From Mimachlamys varia (taxonomy: Eukaryota; Mollusca; Bivalvia; Pectinida; Pectinidae), in the NCBI GenBank assembly GCA_947623455.1, contig OX392530.1, positions 4,129,501-4,193,500 of the forward strand: DNA of 64,000 nucleotides, written 5' to 3'. This document shows positions 11,501 through 21,784 of the stretch, in pieces. The number at the start of each line of letters is the position of its first letter. The first letter of the stretch is position 1. The position numbers were made by a program, and so were the translations under genes. Below the pieces are notes generated by a model. The model saw only the letters and a program-made list of their open reading frames with translations, was not told the DNA's origin and made no database searches.

Positions 11501-13506
11501 TATATCTACATTCTTCATTTGTTCTGAAAAGTTAATGTTGATTTCTAATAAATGGAACAACCACATCCAATATCGACCAGCTATCTCCGAGGTTATGATT
11601 ATGACGTCGCAATCGTAATGACGTCATAATAACCACTCCAGTGTTATGGTCTCATAACACTGAACTGGCCTTGGTAGTATAGTTATAATTCAGAGCAAAT
11701 GCAAATATAACAAGATAAAAAGAAAATGTAGCGGCCAGACCGGGGCTCGAACCAAGGACATCATGAACTCTAGGCGAACTCTACCTCTGAGCTACTTCGT
11801 CGCTTAGTTCCGCTACACAAGTTTATTTACATCACAATGATGAAACAAGCAATATAAGCTATATCAATCAATCGTGTTTGCCCGGATGTAAGAGCATGGG
11901 TATCTTGATGTGAAAAGAAACTAAAGTATTGTGAGAAAACCCACGTGGCCGAGGTCCGGTTGCCTTGGTGAAAGGCAAGTGTGCCATCTACTGCGCCAAC
12001 CGACCATAATAAATGCAATCCATCACTGGCATTTATGTCCTTTCGGGACTTTTTTTATCAATGACTTACTAGTATATAAGATTTAACATACACCACAATG
12101 AATACAAGAAACTTCACCTTTGAAAATGTTGCTTTCACCAGATTATCCGGAAGAGCATTTCTGAAAACGAAATTCATGAATTACAATTTTGATCACTGAT
12201 GGAATATCTGCTCAGATAAGACTACCTACGACTGTTGGAGTATCAGGGTATACGTAACAGCATTGCAATTACAACAAAACCATTATCATACAGTTAGTAT
12301 AATGTCGGTCTCTTTCACTTCCGTTGTGAACGAGTTCCTCAGGTATTTAATGGTCACATACCAGGGGTATATCATACATTTTTAAGCTGGTTTTGATACA
12401 TGTCTGATATATAACAATATTTTAGCAAAATGTCAAAAGAGTGGAGATATTTTCTAGCAAATTGTCGTACATTTGAATAACATAAATGCATTTATATATG
12501 CGCTCATTTAAATTAATGCGCATACATTGTTAACAGATACGCCAAACGAAAGATTGATGCACAACAACACATCCTGTGGAAAGCAGTACACAGAAACTGC
12601 AATACGCCAATCCCGAGATACAAATTTCCAGAAAAAAATGTCACGTAATATGGCAGTCACGTGGTACATTCAGTGCATTTATACTTCCGGTGTAATGGTA
12701 AATCAGTAGTTAACCATTTTTTGTTTGAGTAAAACTCAGGACAAAAATTACCGAAATGTAGGGTGATTAAACAAAGTGATTTCTACTGACCAATACCGTG
12801 TTCATAGACATGACATTTAGAAACTCGTAGCAGCTCTTTTTGAATATTGTTTTACGCTACTGATGCCTTGGCGGTACACCGGAAGTATACATGCTCCCCT
12901 ATCACATGACGTATCTAAAACCTGGTCGAATCCGCAGAGAAAAAGTATCTTGGAAACGACATATTAGCGAATCAAAAATTTAACAGAATGCTTGCAACAC
13001 AAATATCTCTTAAATTGAATTTATGGCTACAATCTATACGTTTTCAGTAGTCAATCTATTTACCTTATCAAGTCCAAAACAGAATTTAGCTGGTTTACGT
13101 TATTGGTGTTTGTTCTCGGTGGTTTTGCGGCTTCTTTGCCGACAGAAGTAACTACAATACCAATGGTACCGGTGATGACAGCACACACTGTGGTGACGAT
13201 ATAGTAAGTCAGGGCCTTTAGTCCGATACTTCCGGTGTTCCGTATAGACAGGGAGGCCAGGGATGACACGATACTGGACACAACAAGAGGTACAGCCACC
13301 ATCCGTAGAGTGTTCAGCATCACGTCTCCTGGAAACCTCAGGTAAAATATCTTCATTTTGTCCCCTTTTGACCAAGATGTTCTCAAAATGAAGCCGAGTC
13401 CGATCCCAAGTAACATCGACATAAATATAAGTATAACAAGCAGGTTTCTTCGAATAAATTTTGCCACGGATGATCCCCTTGATGATGTATTTGATGCCGC
13501 CATAAT
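2539..13506 (-). CDS. SLC1-family transporter, copy A (complete, 8 coding exons, 497 aa)
   Basis: Sodium-coupled amino-acid transporter of the SLC1 (EAAT/ASCT) fold, expected in the plasma membrane. Coding exons in transcript order: 13503-13064, 12160-12118, 11238-11139, 7536-7350, 6465-6232, 4966-4772, 4110-3976, 2698-2539. All junctions are GT-AG and all phases agree, giving 1494 nt with stop. The ATG at 13503 follows an acceptor (CCTAG) at 13507-13508, so a 5' leader exon probably lies upstream. Visible: TM1 (about residues 20-43), FPGDVMLNTLRMVAVPL in TM2, three N-glycosylation sequons in the TM3-TM4 loop (N175, N183, N192), HP1 motif TSSSAAALP (332-340), NMDGTALY (368-375), HP2 GAAAIPASG, and TM8 ERFRTMVNVMGD (446-457). 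Oddities: Glu446 replaces the amine-binding Asp, and Ile376 replaces the TM7 Glu that couples K+/H+. R449, N453 and D457 are kept. Length is slightly below the usual 520-570. Substrate unknown; the SLC1 family call is secure, the subfamily is not. Confidence 0.93.
2699..6231. other. introns 5-7 of SLC1 copy A
   Basis: Covers the introns at 2699-3975, 4111-4771 and 4967-6231 and the two small exons between them. AT-rich with poly-T/poly-A runs. Apart from the exons at 3976-4110 and 4772-4966, no coding sequence or clear mobile element was recognised. Confidence 0.5.
6755..7050 (-). pseudogene. reverse-transcriptase C-terminal remnant in copy A intron 4
   Basis: The plus-strand text parallels 57720-58030, the antisense of an RT C-terminal region. 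Shared blocks are CAAAGATACTGAATATTTCTC, ATCTATCACGAAAATC and the stretch around TAGTAAGCTGTCAATG. On the minus strand this is the same RT family with several indels, and no open frame survives. Confidence 0.55.
7590..7690 (-). repeat. short RTtail fragment
   Basis: TGTTCCGGAGAAGTAAACGT and CGTCCTCAAAGTGAGAACTG match the inner part of the RTtail repeat in minus orientation. About 100 bases remain. Confidence 0.5.
8140..8940 (+). pseudogene. Crypton-type tyrosine recombinase remnant
   Basis: In copy A intron 3, opposite to the host gene. Plus-strand peptides in shifting frames resemble the DUF3504/KIAA1958-like tyrosine recombinases encoded by Crypton transposons: QENDNTLKKNASRVKLLKEY (about 8160-8220), KTRTGEDMQNIRLCP (about 8525-8575), DPFYLAAVTDYKTPD (about 8670-8715), then GVRKSLVQKMTDNHVPD and GHKNTQSLNNY (about 8773-8880). 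The last two correspond to the H/R-containing box and GHK...NNY region of the recombinase core. Stops, frameshifts and a large internal deletion make it non-functional. The only sizeable open stretch is 8797-9135. Recognised by motif memory; the superfamily is likely, the exact clade is not established. Confidence 0.6.
9061..9844. mobile_element. 784-bp element with about 195-bp terminal inverted repeats
   Basis: The left arm 9061-9254 and right arm 9650-9844 are reverse complements with scattered mismatches, for example GCTAGGCACGGACCTATG on the left against its complement at 9820-9838, and GAGAAAATCGACCTATTTTC at 9182-9201 against 9703-9722. A TACAAT direct repeat flanks both ends (9055-9060, 9845-9850), a probable target-site duplication. 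The interior (about 395 bp) has no recognisable transposase, so the element is non-autonomous. Superfamily uncertain: the arms are long as in MULE or foldback elements. It abuts the Crypton remnant. Confidence 0.7.
10692..11085. mobile_element. mariner-like MITE
   Basis: Ends are inverted repeats: CAGTGAAATCTCGCTTAAAG on the left and, complementary to it, CTTAATAGAGAGGTTTCACT on the right, flanked by TA. A related copy is at about 32744-33110. The CAGT terminus and TA flanks suggest a Tc1/mariner-type non-autonomous element. No coding sequence inside. Confidence 0.6.
11316..11456. repeat. imperfect palindrome in copy A intron 2
   Basis: Arms of about 55 bp (11316-11372 and 11401-11456) pair around a loop of about 28 bp. 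The left arm contains CCTATAACACGGAACAGGAT and the right arm its complement ATCCTGTTCCGTGTTATAGG. Foldback or MITE-like; no coding content. Confidence 0.65.
11718..11815 (-). repeat. tRNA-derived SINE head / tRNA-like pseudogene
   Basis: On the minus strand TAGCTCAGAGGTAGAG is a good Pol III box A and GGTTCGAGCCC a good box B, spaced as in a tRNA. The putative acceptor stem has two mismatches in seven pairs and no clean anticodon stem is evident. It reads as a SINE head or dead tRNA rather than a working gene. Confidence 0.5.
11935..12010 (-). repeat. SINE fragment
   Basis: CACGTGGCCGAGGTCCGGTT and CTTGGTGAAAGGCAAGTG resemble the SINE-like unit at 15405-15595, in the same orientation. About 75 bases remain. 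Confidence 0.4.
12161..13063. other. intron 1 of SLC1 copy A (between its coding exons 1 and 2)
   Basis: AT-rich with no recognisable repeat or exon. Short open frames on the plus strand show no family resemblance. Confidence 0.5.
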
Positions 13507-13724
13507 CTAGGATATAAAGAAAAGGAATAAAAGAATCTTGAACTGCACCTTTAACGCGTTTACCTTTATTTCTACTGTAGACACGACATGGTAAATTATA
13601 GGGCACTAGAAGATGACATCGAAAAAGAATGCTTATTTGCAAGTACATGTACAGACCATATACACAATAGAAACAAGTCTTCATCTAAAACAGAATGAAC
13701 GTTAGTCATACATCTATAGAATAA

Positions 13725-14110
13725 AAAAAAAACACCGAAAATACCGAAGCGTCAACAAGCCATAAACCGAACTCCAAATCGATTAAACTAGGGGCTTACA
13801 TGGATACCCCTGTAAAAAACAGGGAATAAGACGAGATGTTCGGAAAGATTAAACGTCTTCTTCTTCATCGACCACACCCGCGATGTAAATCTCGGTCACA
13901 TCCAAGCAAACATCAAGTCCTCAAAGTGAGAACCGAGTCATTATTCTCAATCATTATAATTCAGCTCTCTTATGAGCAAACTAAAAAACGTCAATCTTAA
14001 GATCACACAAAGGAAACTATTTCTCAATGAGACAAAGATGGTGACCATAAAATAGTTCTGATCGACCTATATCTCTTGAGTCCTTGTGTTGTAAGTTTAT
14101 TAACCACTTA
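13725..14110 (-). repeat. RTtail plus RT C-terminal remnant
   Basis: The plus text AAACTAGGGGCTTACATGGA, then CATCAAGTCCTCAAAGTGAG and GATCACACAAAGGAAACTAT, parallels 57470-57870. On the minus strand this is the end of the RT frame plus the 3' tail, heavily mutated. It lies just upstream of SLC1 copy A coding exon 1. Confidence 0.6.
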
Positions 14111-14129
14111 CATAATCAATACAACATGT

Positions 14130-14185
14130 CAAACATTAGTCACAATACACCATATAGCTGTTTCGCCCTTCTATTGCCTATGTAT
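14130..14185 (-). repeat. very degenerate hammerhead-family copy
   Basis: On the minus strand GGGCGAAACAGCTATATGGTG resembles the GAAA/stem III/stem I end of the hammerhead repeat. The CUGANGA core is not preserved. Confidence 0.35.
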
Positions 14186-14534
14186 GATGTTTTGTTCTAA
14201 ACTACTGAAGATCAAAGGGAAGGTGCATGAAAAGCCTTATTCCTATATAAGTTAAGGATCAAATATATAGTTTATCGATATATGATATCCGTAGAGCATA
14301 TATAGAGGATCTGTTATGAGTTTCCCTTCATTTTATATTTATGATATGAGTTTTTTTTTTTTTGCGAGCCTCTGGCGAGAATTTGCGCAGGAGAGGGCTC
14401 AGTTCATGTGGTGGGATTTGATCAACTTGGCGACTCTTATTTTCCTGACTCAAAAAATGTCCGAGTAACTTCAAATCCTAAAAAGTTTTTGATAGAGTGT
14501 TTGCTTTACAAAATCATCGATGTCACTATTATCA

Positions 14535-14775
14535 ATGCGAATATGTCTTTATCCTGACCTTGGGGTGACTTGATCTGTCGTCTGCTTGTTTACATCAGTA
14601 GGCCTAACTTCAACATCAAGAATAAGCAGATCGACTGTACAATTAAACTCGAAATCGATTCCTTCAATTTCAACAGTGTACTCATCTTTTTTTTACGTCC
14701 CTTTCCTCTGTTGTCAACCTTAACCTCTTCGCCAACTTTGAACTTCGTCATTCTACTATCAGTCGTCATTTTTAC
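14535..14775 (-). pseudogene. unrecognised small reading frame broken at an A-run
   Basis: A minus-strand frame from the ATG at about 14769 reads MTTDSRMTKFKVGEEVKVD and continues to a run of eight adenines (complement of the T-run at 14690-14697). Past the run, a different frame reads DEYTVEIEGIDFEFN then CTVDLLILDVEVRPTDVNK and ends in a stop near 14540. The charged, structured composition on both sides suggests one ancestral frame of about 75-80 residues split by a one-base indel, either real or a sequencing error. A short intronless gene or retrocopy is possible. No family recognised. Confidence 0.3.
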
Positions 14776-15404
14776 GCTTCGTCGTAAAACGAAGTAGGTC
14801 GTTCCCACGCGTATGAATACAGTTCCCACGATACCAACCAATCAGCGTAGCGGAAGGTGTTATTACACGTGTGTAATAAAGTAAATTTATGCAATGGCTT
14901 TATCACACTGAATATCACGGTAGTCTAATGATGAATAATAGTATGTATGTAATTACAAGGAGCGTTCCCATATCTATATGATCTAAAGCTTCCATGTTTC
15001 ACTTCTACGTTCAGAACTCTACAGGTGCTACGGATTACACAATAAAGATATAATCGCATGTGTTTAAGCTATTAACATGTCGGTGATAAACAAGCGTGTA
15101 CAGATATTTTGCATATACATATTAGACATACATGTTAATGGTATGGTCATAAACAAAAACAAGATTCAACACTGCAAAAGGCAAAGATCAATCTTTTGGT
15201 TAAAGCAAGTAGGCATATTGTTCTGGAAACAATTAATTATTCTCTATTTTCCTTATATATCATTTCGATGATTGGTAGAAATGGAAATGTTAAGTGCATC
15301 ACACGTAACAATAGACAGAAGGACTATTTTAATATAATATAAGCTTTATTTATTTTACAACAATTATGAAATAAGTTACCAAAAGTATATCAACCATTTT
15401 TGTT

Positions 15405-15595
15405 GCCCCGAATGTTAGCTTCCGAGGGGTCTTATTGTTGGAGGAAACCGGAGTATCTGGGGAAAACCGACGTGGTCGGTTAGGTGACCCTCGTATCTTT
15501 TCAAGTCTAATCGGGGAATCGAACCACAGTCACCTTGGTGAAAGGCACGTGCGCTATTCACTGCAACACCCGACCACCAAGTACTATATTGACGG
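15405..15595 (-). repeat. SINE-like repeat
   Basis: Read on the minus strand, a tRNA-like head (a box-B-like GTGGTTCGATTCCCCG, complement of about 15515-15530) precedes sequence containing CCGGTTTTCCCC and CTCCGGTTTCC. This is similar in kind to the SINE tails with 'accggagtacc' elsewhere in the window. Boundaries approximate. Confidence 0.45.
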
Positions 15596-15599
15596 GTAT

Positions 15600-17870
15600 A
15601 ACTAGAACAAATACCAGTTTTCCTTTCGCATCAGCTCACTTCTTAATAAAATACCATAAGGATATAAAATCAGCTGTATGGATCAGCGCACGGTTAATGT
15701 AACAGGAGTGTTTATCGCGGAAACACCTGTGGTACTTTCACCTAGTGTATTCTCTGATAGATATATTATCTACTGCCCTGCAGGTAGGGCGTCATAATTG
15801 TACCTGCTGCCCTCATTGCATGATAGTTAGATCTTAAGATGCGACTCAATTTCGGATCTTACTTTTTCTCTTTTTACTAAACCATTCTCTCCTTCCCAAT
15901 CGCAGGAACCCCCCCCCCCCCCCTTTTCGGAAGAGGATTTCTTTTTATAGCATTAAAGATGACGTAACACAGTAACACACACACATGTGGACTTTTCACT
16001 GTTGTATCATTGAAAGAGCGTCAGCTGGACCCCCTCCTTTCGAAAATCCTGCATCCGCGCCTGTAATGTGAATGGATGACTGGTTCATCCGTTGTCAGTA
16101 TAATGTGACCGGATGGGGTGTTCTGCTAGTGACCATTGGCAGTATATTTCATTGTGGTAACACTTTAAATCGGCAACATATACAAGTATTCAACACACAC
16201 ACATCACACACACCGGAGCCGTCCATAAATGGCGTAAAAAGGACGTAAAAACAATAAAAACAAACAAAACTATATCATCTGTAATTACTGAATACAACCA
16301 TCGGCAAAGTTCCTACTACCAAAGTCAAATGAAAGTACTAGAAAACAGCGAAGTATAAATTTGAAGTCAATCTGTGTTTATATCAGTTTTATCGGGAAAA
16401 GTCGATGCATTCAACTTAAATAGCAATTATAGATATTATTTGTTTACACCTGTTAAATAAATTAAACTCATCATCCCGGAATCTGTAATCATCTTCTGAC
16501 TTAAACAAAGAGAAACATAAACATGTAAGAAAGAGATTTGTGTAAAAAAACCGAACTTTTGATTATATAGCGATACAGAATACAAACCTCATACACTCGT
16601 TCTCCGTCAGTCAAGGAGGTTGCTTACTGTAGAATAATGTGTCGCCTAGAGAAAGCACATTGTGTTAAGAAAACACTTCACTGGCTATGACCATCAGACC
16701 GTACATATATGTGTGGCCCTATCTCGGTTTTCATCACACTACGTACATTGGACGCCATTCAATAACAAATGTATATATACATATGCATTTTGCCAGTAGT
16801 TTACATAAACATATTTGATAAAAATACCCGCAAGTGAAGTCTAAGATAAATGTACACCAGGAAATTTAACGTCGACACATTTTACTGAGATTCATGATAA
16901 ACCACAATAACGTTTTTATGTCCTTGATTAGCTTCACTAACGAATCCTAAAAAACGATGAAACAGCTTTATGGTATGATATATTTCATTATTTTGCTCGA
17001 TTTTATCTTATTCTAAATTACAAAGTTGCTATCCTCGTGTGTGGGTTTTGTACAATCCATCCAGTATATGTATAAAATGGCAATATCGTAAACAAGTCAT
17101 AGTTGATAACATGTTGAAAAATAATTAGAGAATCCCGAAGTGTCAATAAAATATAGGTCGACATAAAAACCCTAAGTTGTCTATTTCTGACAATATAATC
17201 AGTAAACCTTAACGTGAGAGGACACATTATCACACAATGAGGTAGGATATAGACTTCTCATAGGCACGTATGTATTGTTAAGGTAATGAGCGCTTTATGA
17301 AATTAATGTCAAAACACACATATTATGTTTACCAATATAAACATAATTTAAGGATTAACTTGAATCTATCTTTTTTTTTTTTTTGTTATGGAGGTATAAC
17401 ACAAAAAACCGAAGTGTACTCTAAATAAACCGCGAATCTATACCCTGCGAAAAATCACTTAATGGACTCTTTTCTCTTACAAATTATCACGCTGCTGCAT
17501 CAGCCAATCAATAGCGACGTTATAAACGGCGACGTCATTTTTTGTGTTATGAACTGATAGAATAATTTTTTAAGGCAATGCAAATGCTTGTTTAAAACAA
17601 GATTAAATCATATTTCATAATATTGTGTTATCGCGTGAAAATAATGTGTAGTTGCTAATAATCACGAGGGCTTTTAATTCAGCTTAATTCGCAAATACAT
17701 AAAAAAAAATCGCAAATTAGCACCTCGTAGTTTTCTTTTTTTTTAGATTGGGGTCATATAATCAAGTTTTCTCAATATATTTTTTGATCCGCGGAATTAA
17801 ACTTCCAGTTCCAATGAGATAATCGCTAAATTTTACACCCGCGTATATGTGTAAATATACCTGCCTGTAA
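15600..17870. other. intergenic, no gene recognised
   Basis: Contains a poly-C run (about 15908-15923), a short CA-rich stretch (16192-16212) and AT-rich DNA. A candidate leader exon for SLC1 copy A could sit near 16628-16720 on the minus strand, where a donor-like ACAGTAAGC occurs, but there is no support beyond the motif. Confidence 0.4.
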
Positions 17871-17872
17871 TT

Positions 17873-18031
17873 AAGCAATGAATGTTTTAGCAAATGTTGT
17901 TACAGTCCTATAACACACATTGCTATTGATGACAAACTAAATAAAGCCTGGTAGGGCTTTATATAAGTTTGTCATCAATAGCAATGTGTGTTATAGGACT
18001 GTAAATATATTTGCTAAAATATTCATTACTT
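17873..18031. repeat. long hairpin (76-bp arms, 6-base loop)
   Basis: The left arm 17873-17948 and right arm 17955-18031 are near-perfect reverse complements: CAGTCCTATAACACACATTG on the left, CAATGTGTGTTATAGGACTG on the right. The spacer is only about 6 bases. Such a structure is typical of a foldback/MITE or a recent inverted duplication. Confidence 0.8.
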
Positions 18032-18933
18032 ACGTTTACATTTTGATAGAGTTATTGCGCATTATTTAGTTTCTTCGGACCGATTTTGATCAGCAAATCA
18101 AATGAAAACAACAATGAAATTTATGACGTCACAATAGAGATTGATGACGTAACAATACCAACTGTAAATGTAAATATAGTGTAATAGTATGTACATGTGA
18201 AATAAATGTCAGACTGTCTGTTATAGTATTTACATGTGTAACACCTGTTTCTTATGTAGTTTATACAGTGTAGGTAGTATGTGCATTTCATCTGTATGTG
18301 ATGATCTGCACTTGTCACCTGTCTGTGAAAGTGTATTTATATAATTACAAAATATAGGGATGCTTCCTACCAAATAAGGCTGATTTCCAATCAGTGAGTC
18401 GCTTAAACCAATATAGCTAAATAACCCTTTTTGGTCCCGCCCCTCAGCCCCCTAGGGGGTCTGCTAGTCCCACCATTAGTACAAGTTTATATAAGTCATA
18501 CCAGTGTGTGATAGTAAATACATACATGTTTAACATCTGCCCATGATACTGAATACATACTTTTGATACACTGGGATGTTAGGATCTTTCCTAACATAGA
18601 AATATAATAATTTCTATACAGATTTCAAAGAATAGTATACACAGCACAGATAAAGGGTGGTATAAAATATAGTGCAGAATATAGAGAGAGTGTTATAAAA
18701 TATATTGTATATTGATAGTGGTATACACAATACTAATATGTATTGATAGTGATATGATATACATTAAATAAGTATTGCATATTGGGAGTGGAAGTGATAT
18801 GCACATGTATAATCCTTATCAACTTTAACATTAACAGAGTGATAAACATACAGAGCCATACAGTACAGAGTATAGAGATTAGAGGGTGGTATACAGTACA
18901 TAAGATTTAGAGAGAACAAGTGGTATCCTATTA

Positions 18934-19054
18934 GTTACATGGTTTGTGAAGGTTGAATACGGGAATATATGAGGTCGGTGTTAAATCCGTATTTGGCGAG
19001 GCCGATACACCGACCTCATATATTTCCGTATTCAACCTTCACAAACCATGTAAC
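18934..19054. repeat. palindrome with 47-bp arms, 46/47 identical
   Basis: The left arm 18934-18980 begins GTTACATGGTTTGTGAAGG. The right arm 19008-19054 is its reverse complement with one mismatch (G to A within AATACGGGAAT). A 27-base loop separates them. The near-identity points to recent formation or gene-conversion upkeep. Confidence 0.85.
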
Positions 19055-20227
19055 GAATTTATCCTTTCACTAGTTTATTTTCTATATTTTTATCTAAGTG
19101 AAACTCTAAGTACACAAAACAAAACCAAAACGGAGACAAACGGAGAAGCGTACAAACCTAGATTTTATTAGCTGGCTTTTTATAAAGGGGTTTGTCTAAA
19201 TGATTTCTGATTGGCATTCTCTCCCCTCCCTTCCCGTTCTTACCAAACCGCTAACTCAATAAGAACTCTTGCCTGCAATCACAGACCTAGTTAAGCCTAA
19301 ACAATGAATAATGTTTGAAGACTTCTGTTATAAGACTAGTATAATGCCTTCCCCACCTTCCCCACCAAATCATAATCAATAGCAAATTAAATCATCTTGA
19401 TAAGCCCTGTGTCTGCAAATATAAGTAGGCGATCAAATAACTCAGATTGATAATTTAACATTCTGTTTGGAGCCGAGATACGGTCCCTGTTTCCTTTAAA
19501 CAACTTTTACACGTATGTTGGCAGTGCGTTCGTCAACCGTCGGTATGTCGTAGCCGTCTCCAGACGGGAAATGACGTCACACACATCACAGGCCTAATAC
19601 GGGAACCGAGAGAGGCGAATACAGAAATGTATAGGGCAGTCAGGTGATGTCTTTAAATCAATCGAATAATTACATTCTCACTAGTGGGAGGATAAAGATA
19701 GTGGTACACTGTATACCATATTACTGTTTCATGTAATATATAGAGTATTATAATTTATGTATGTAGTATTATAAATGCTATATAGAGTGATACATGGGGT
19801 ATACATAGATAGGGTTGTATACAGGGTATATGGTAAATATACATTGGTATAAGATTGGTGTACAGTGTATAGAATTGGTATGCAAAGCATGTAGAGTAAT
19901 AGACAGTGTATATAAAGGGTGGTATACAGTTCATAGGGAGGGATATATAGAAACCCAAGGAATAATCAAGACATATTTACCTGTTGTTTATGGGTTATTT
20001 TTATTCCCTTCAGAATTTTGTTTATATTCCTCTCTCAGAATTGTGTTAAAACTTGATGAAATATAGAATTTCCCCTAATTATTGATGTCAATACCTATCG
20101 AAACTCCTTCAGTTTTGTTTTTTCTAATTATTGTTTTGCTGTTTTCACTCGAAAGGTGTGCTTTCAAGATAAAAATTGTAACTGCTTAATTTTCCCTTAG
20201 ATCAAGAAAGACATAATTATATCGGTT
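19055..20227. other. intergenic, no gene recognised
   Basis: AT-rich. 19790-19945 shows loosely repeated GGTATAC/GTGTATA motifs grading into the minisatellite at 20228. No coding sequence recognised. Confidence 0.4.
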
Positions 20228-20455
20228 TTGATATATTCCAGATATAAAGGAGGTAAAGGTGTATACCTGATATATATAGGAGGTATATACCTTATATATA
20301 GGAGACACCTACCAGATATAGGAGGTATATACCTGATATATAGGAGAGATATATACCTGATATATATAGAAGGTACATACCTGATATATAGGAGACACCT
20401 ACCTGAAATATAGGAGGTATATACCTGGTATATAAGAGATACCTACCTGATATCA
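20228..20455. repeat. minisatellite of about 24-33 bp units
   Basis: Irregular tandem units built on GGAGGTATATACCTGATATA and GAGACACCTACCTG, themselves partly palindromic (GGTATATACC). This makes both strands appear open for about 60 codons; the frames are repeat artefacts. Confidence 0.75.
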
Positions 20456-21784
20456 GTTTCAGATTCTGAATACAGTGGGCTTGAAAATAAGGCAATCTTC
20501 TAATTTATTGCAGTGTATGATCTAGAGGCTGAGAGGTTTGTCATTCATCAATAATATGGATGGTGAGGTGGGTTTAATGAATTGTATTTCATTATAAATT
20601 TTTTGTTTTTAAATAATTTTAGATTTTGTTATATCTGTTAGATTGTTTTAAACAGTTGATAACAGTAAGAAAAACAGAGGTGCTATTAATATACGAGTGT
20701 TAAATCAGGTTTCTCAGCTTAATTTTAGTTCTGACATCAAGTATCTGTATTTGTATAGGAAAACTGCTGTGGAATATTTAACCAGAAACTTTAGCTTCAA
20801 AATTGATAATATTGTAAACAAAATGAAAATAATGATAATGTGATAATTTCTAAAAATAAGTACGAAACTACCACAGCAAAAAAACCAGCATTACACAGCT
20901 GCCGTTTGTCGCATTCCTTTTTGTGGCAGGAAACCGGAGTACCCGGAAAAAAACCATATGTTCGATTATAAGTTTCAATTGTGACGCCGCGCCTGGTACC
21001 GTTAAATGACGTCATAGACTTAGGCACTGGAGTAAATTGAGGTTTTTATTTAATTTCATGGTTGCATGACTTTTTTGATTTTTTTTTTTTAATTTTTTAT
21101 TTTACATCAATAAATAATGCCATACCTCTTAATTACGCAGTAAAAAGGACTTTACCCTCCTTTTCATATAGTCGTCTTATTTTTTAAGTATAGAAGCTAA
21201 TTACAAAATTACACTTTAAAAAACGGAGCACACAACCGCATACAACAACATCATATTATTCTAGGACAAGATAACCTTAAACCTTAGTATCACAGCATTT
21301 GTTAAGTTTAGAATATCATCGAATGCACAGTGATCATGCAAAGTTGACTCTTACATATTAAATCTACATATCGTGCTAGCGAAGCAAAGCATAAAAATTT
21401 ACCTAATTATACGCTTATGTAGCATTATCTAAAATAATTTGATTTTTAATAGTTAGAAATTTGACAGTTTCTGTTTAAAATTGGAAAATGTATGTATAAT
21501 CTTCAATTCGTTCTGAAGTCCATTCTGGTACTGTTCCATGTAAACATTAAAAAACATACTGATATTATGAATTTCAAATATTTCTCAATGGGCATCCATT
21601 TCAAATTTAAAACATATCTTTATACTGAGAGTTATCTGGACCATCTAGAATAGTTTAGTTGGACTTGTAATTGTGAACTGCATAGGTTTATGTGACGTTG
21701 TACTTAATTGCCAAAACGTTATATTTTAGTGAGAATTTATACATACGTCTTTTTTACCTTCACTAGGTATCAATATCAACTAGA
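20456..21784. other. intergenic, SINE scrap only
   Basis: A short minus-orientation SINE scrap at about 20920-20955 (GGCAGGAAACCGGAGTACCC). Otherwise AT-rich DNA with no recognised gene. Confidence 0.4.

Noticed and set aside
11718..11815. Functional tRNA gene
   Set aside because: Good box A and B, but acceptor-stem mismatches and no clear anticodon arm; more likely a SINE head.
13100..13684. 194-codon minus-strand frame overlapping SLC1 copy A exon 1
   Set aside because: Shadow frame of the transporter exon; it lacks family features and is out of frame with the SLC1 motifs.
20228..20495. Tyr/Ile-rich open frames on both strands
   Set aside because: Minisatellite of partly palindromic units; both strands appear open for the same reason.
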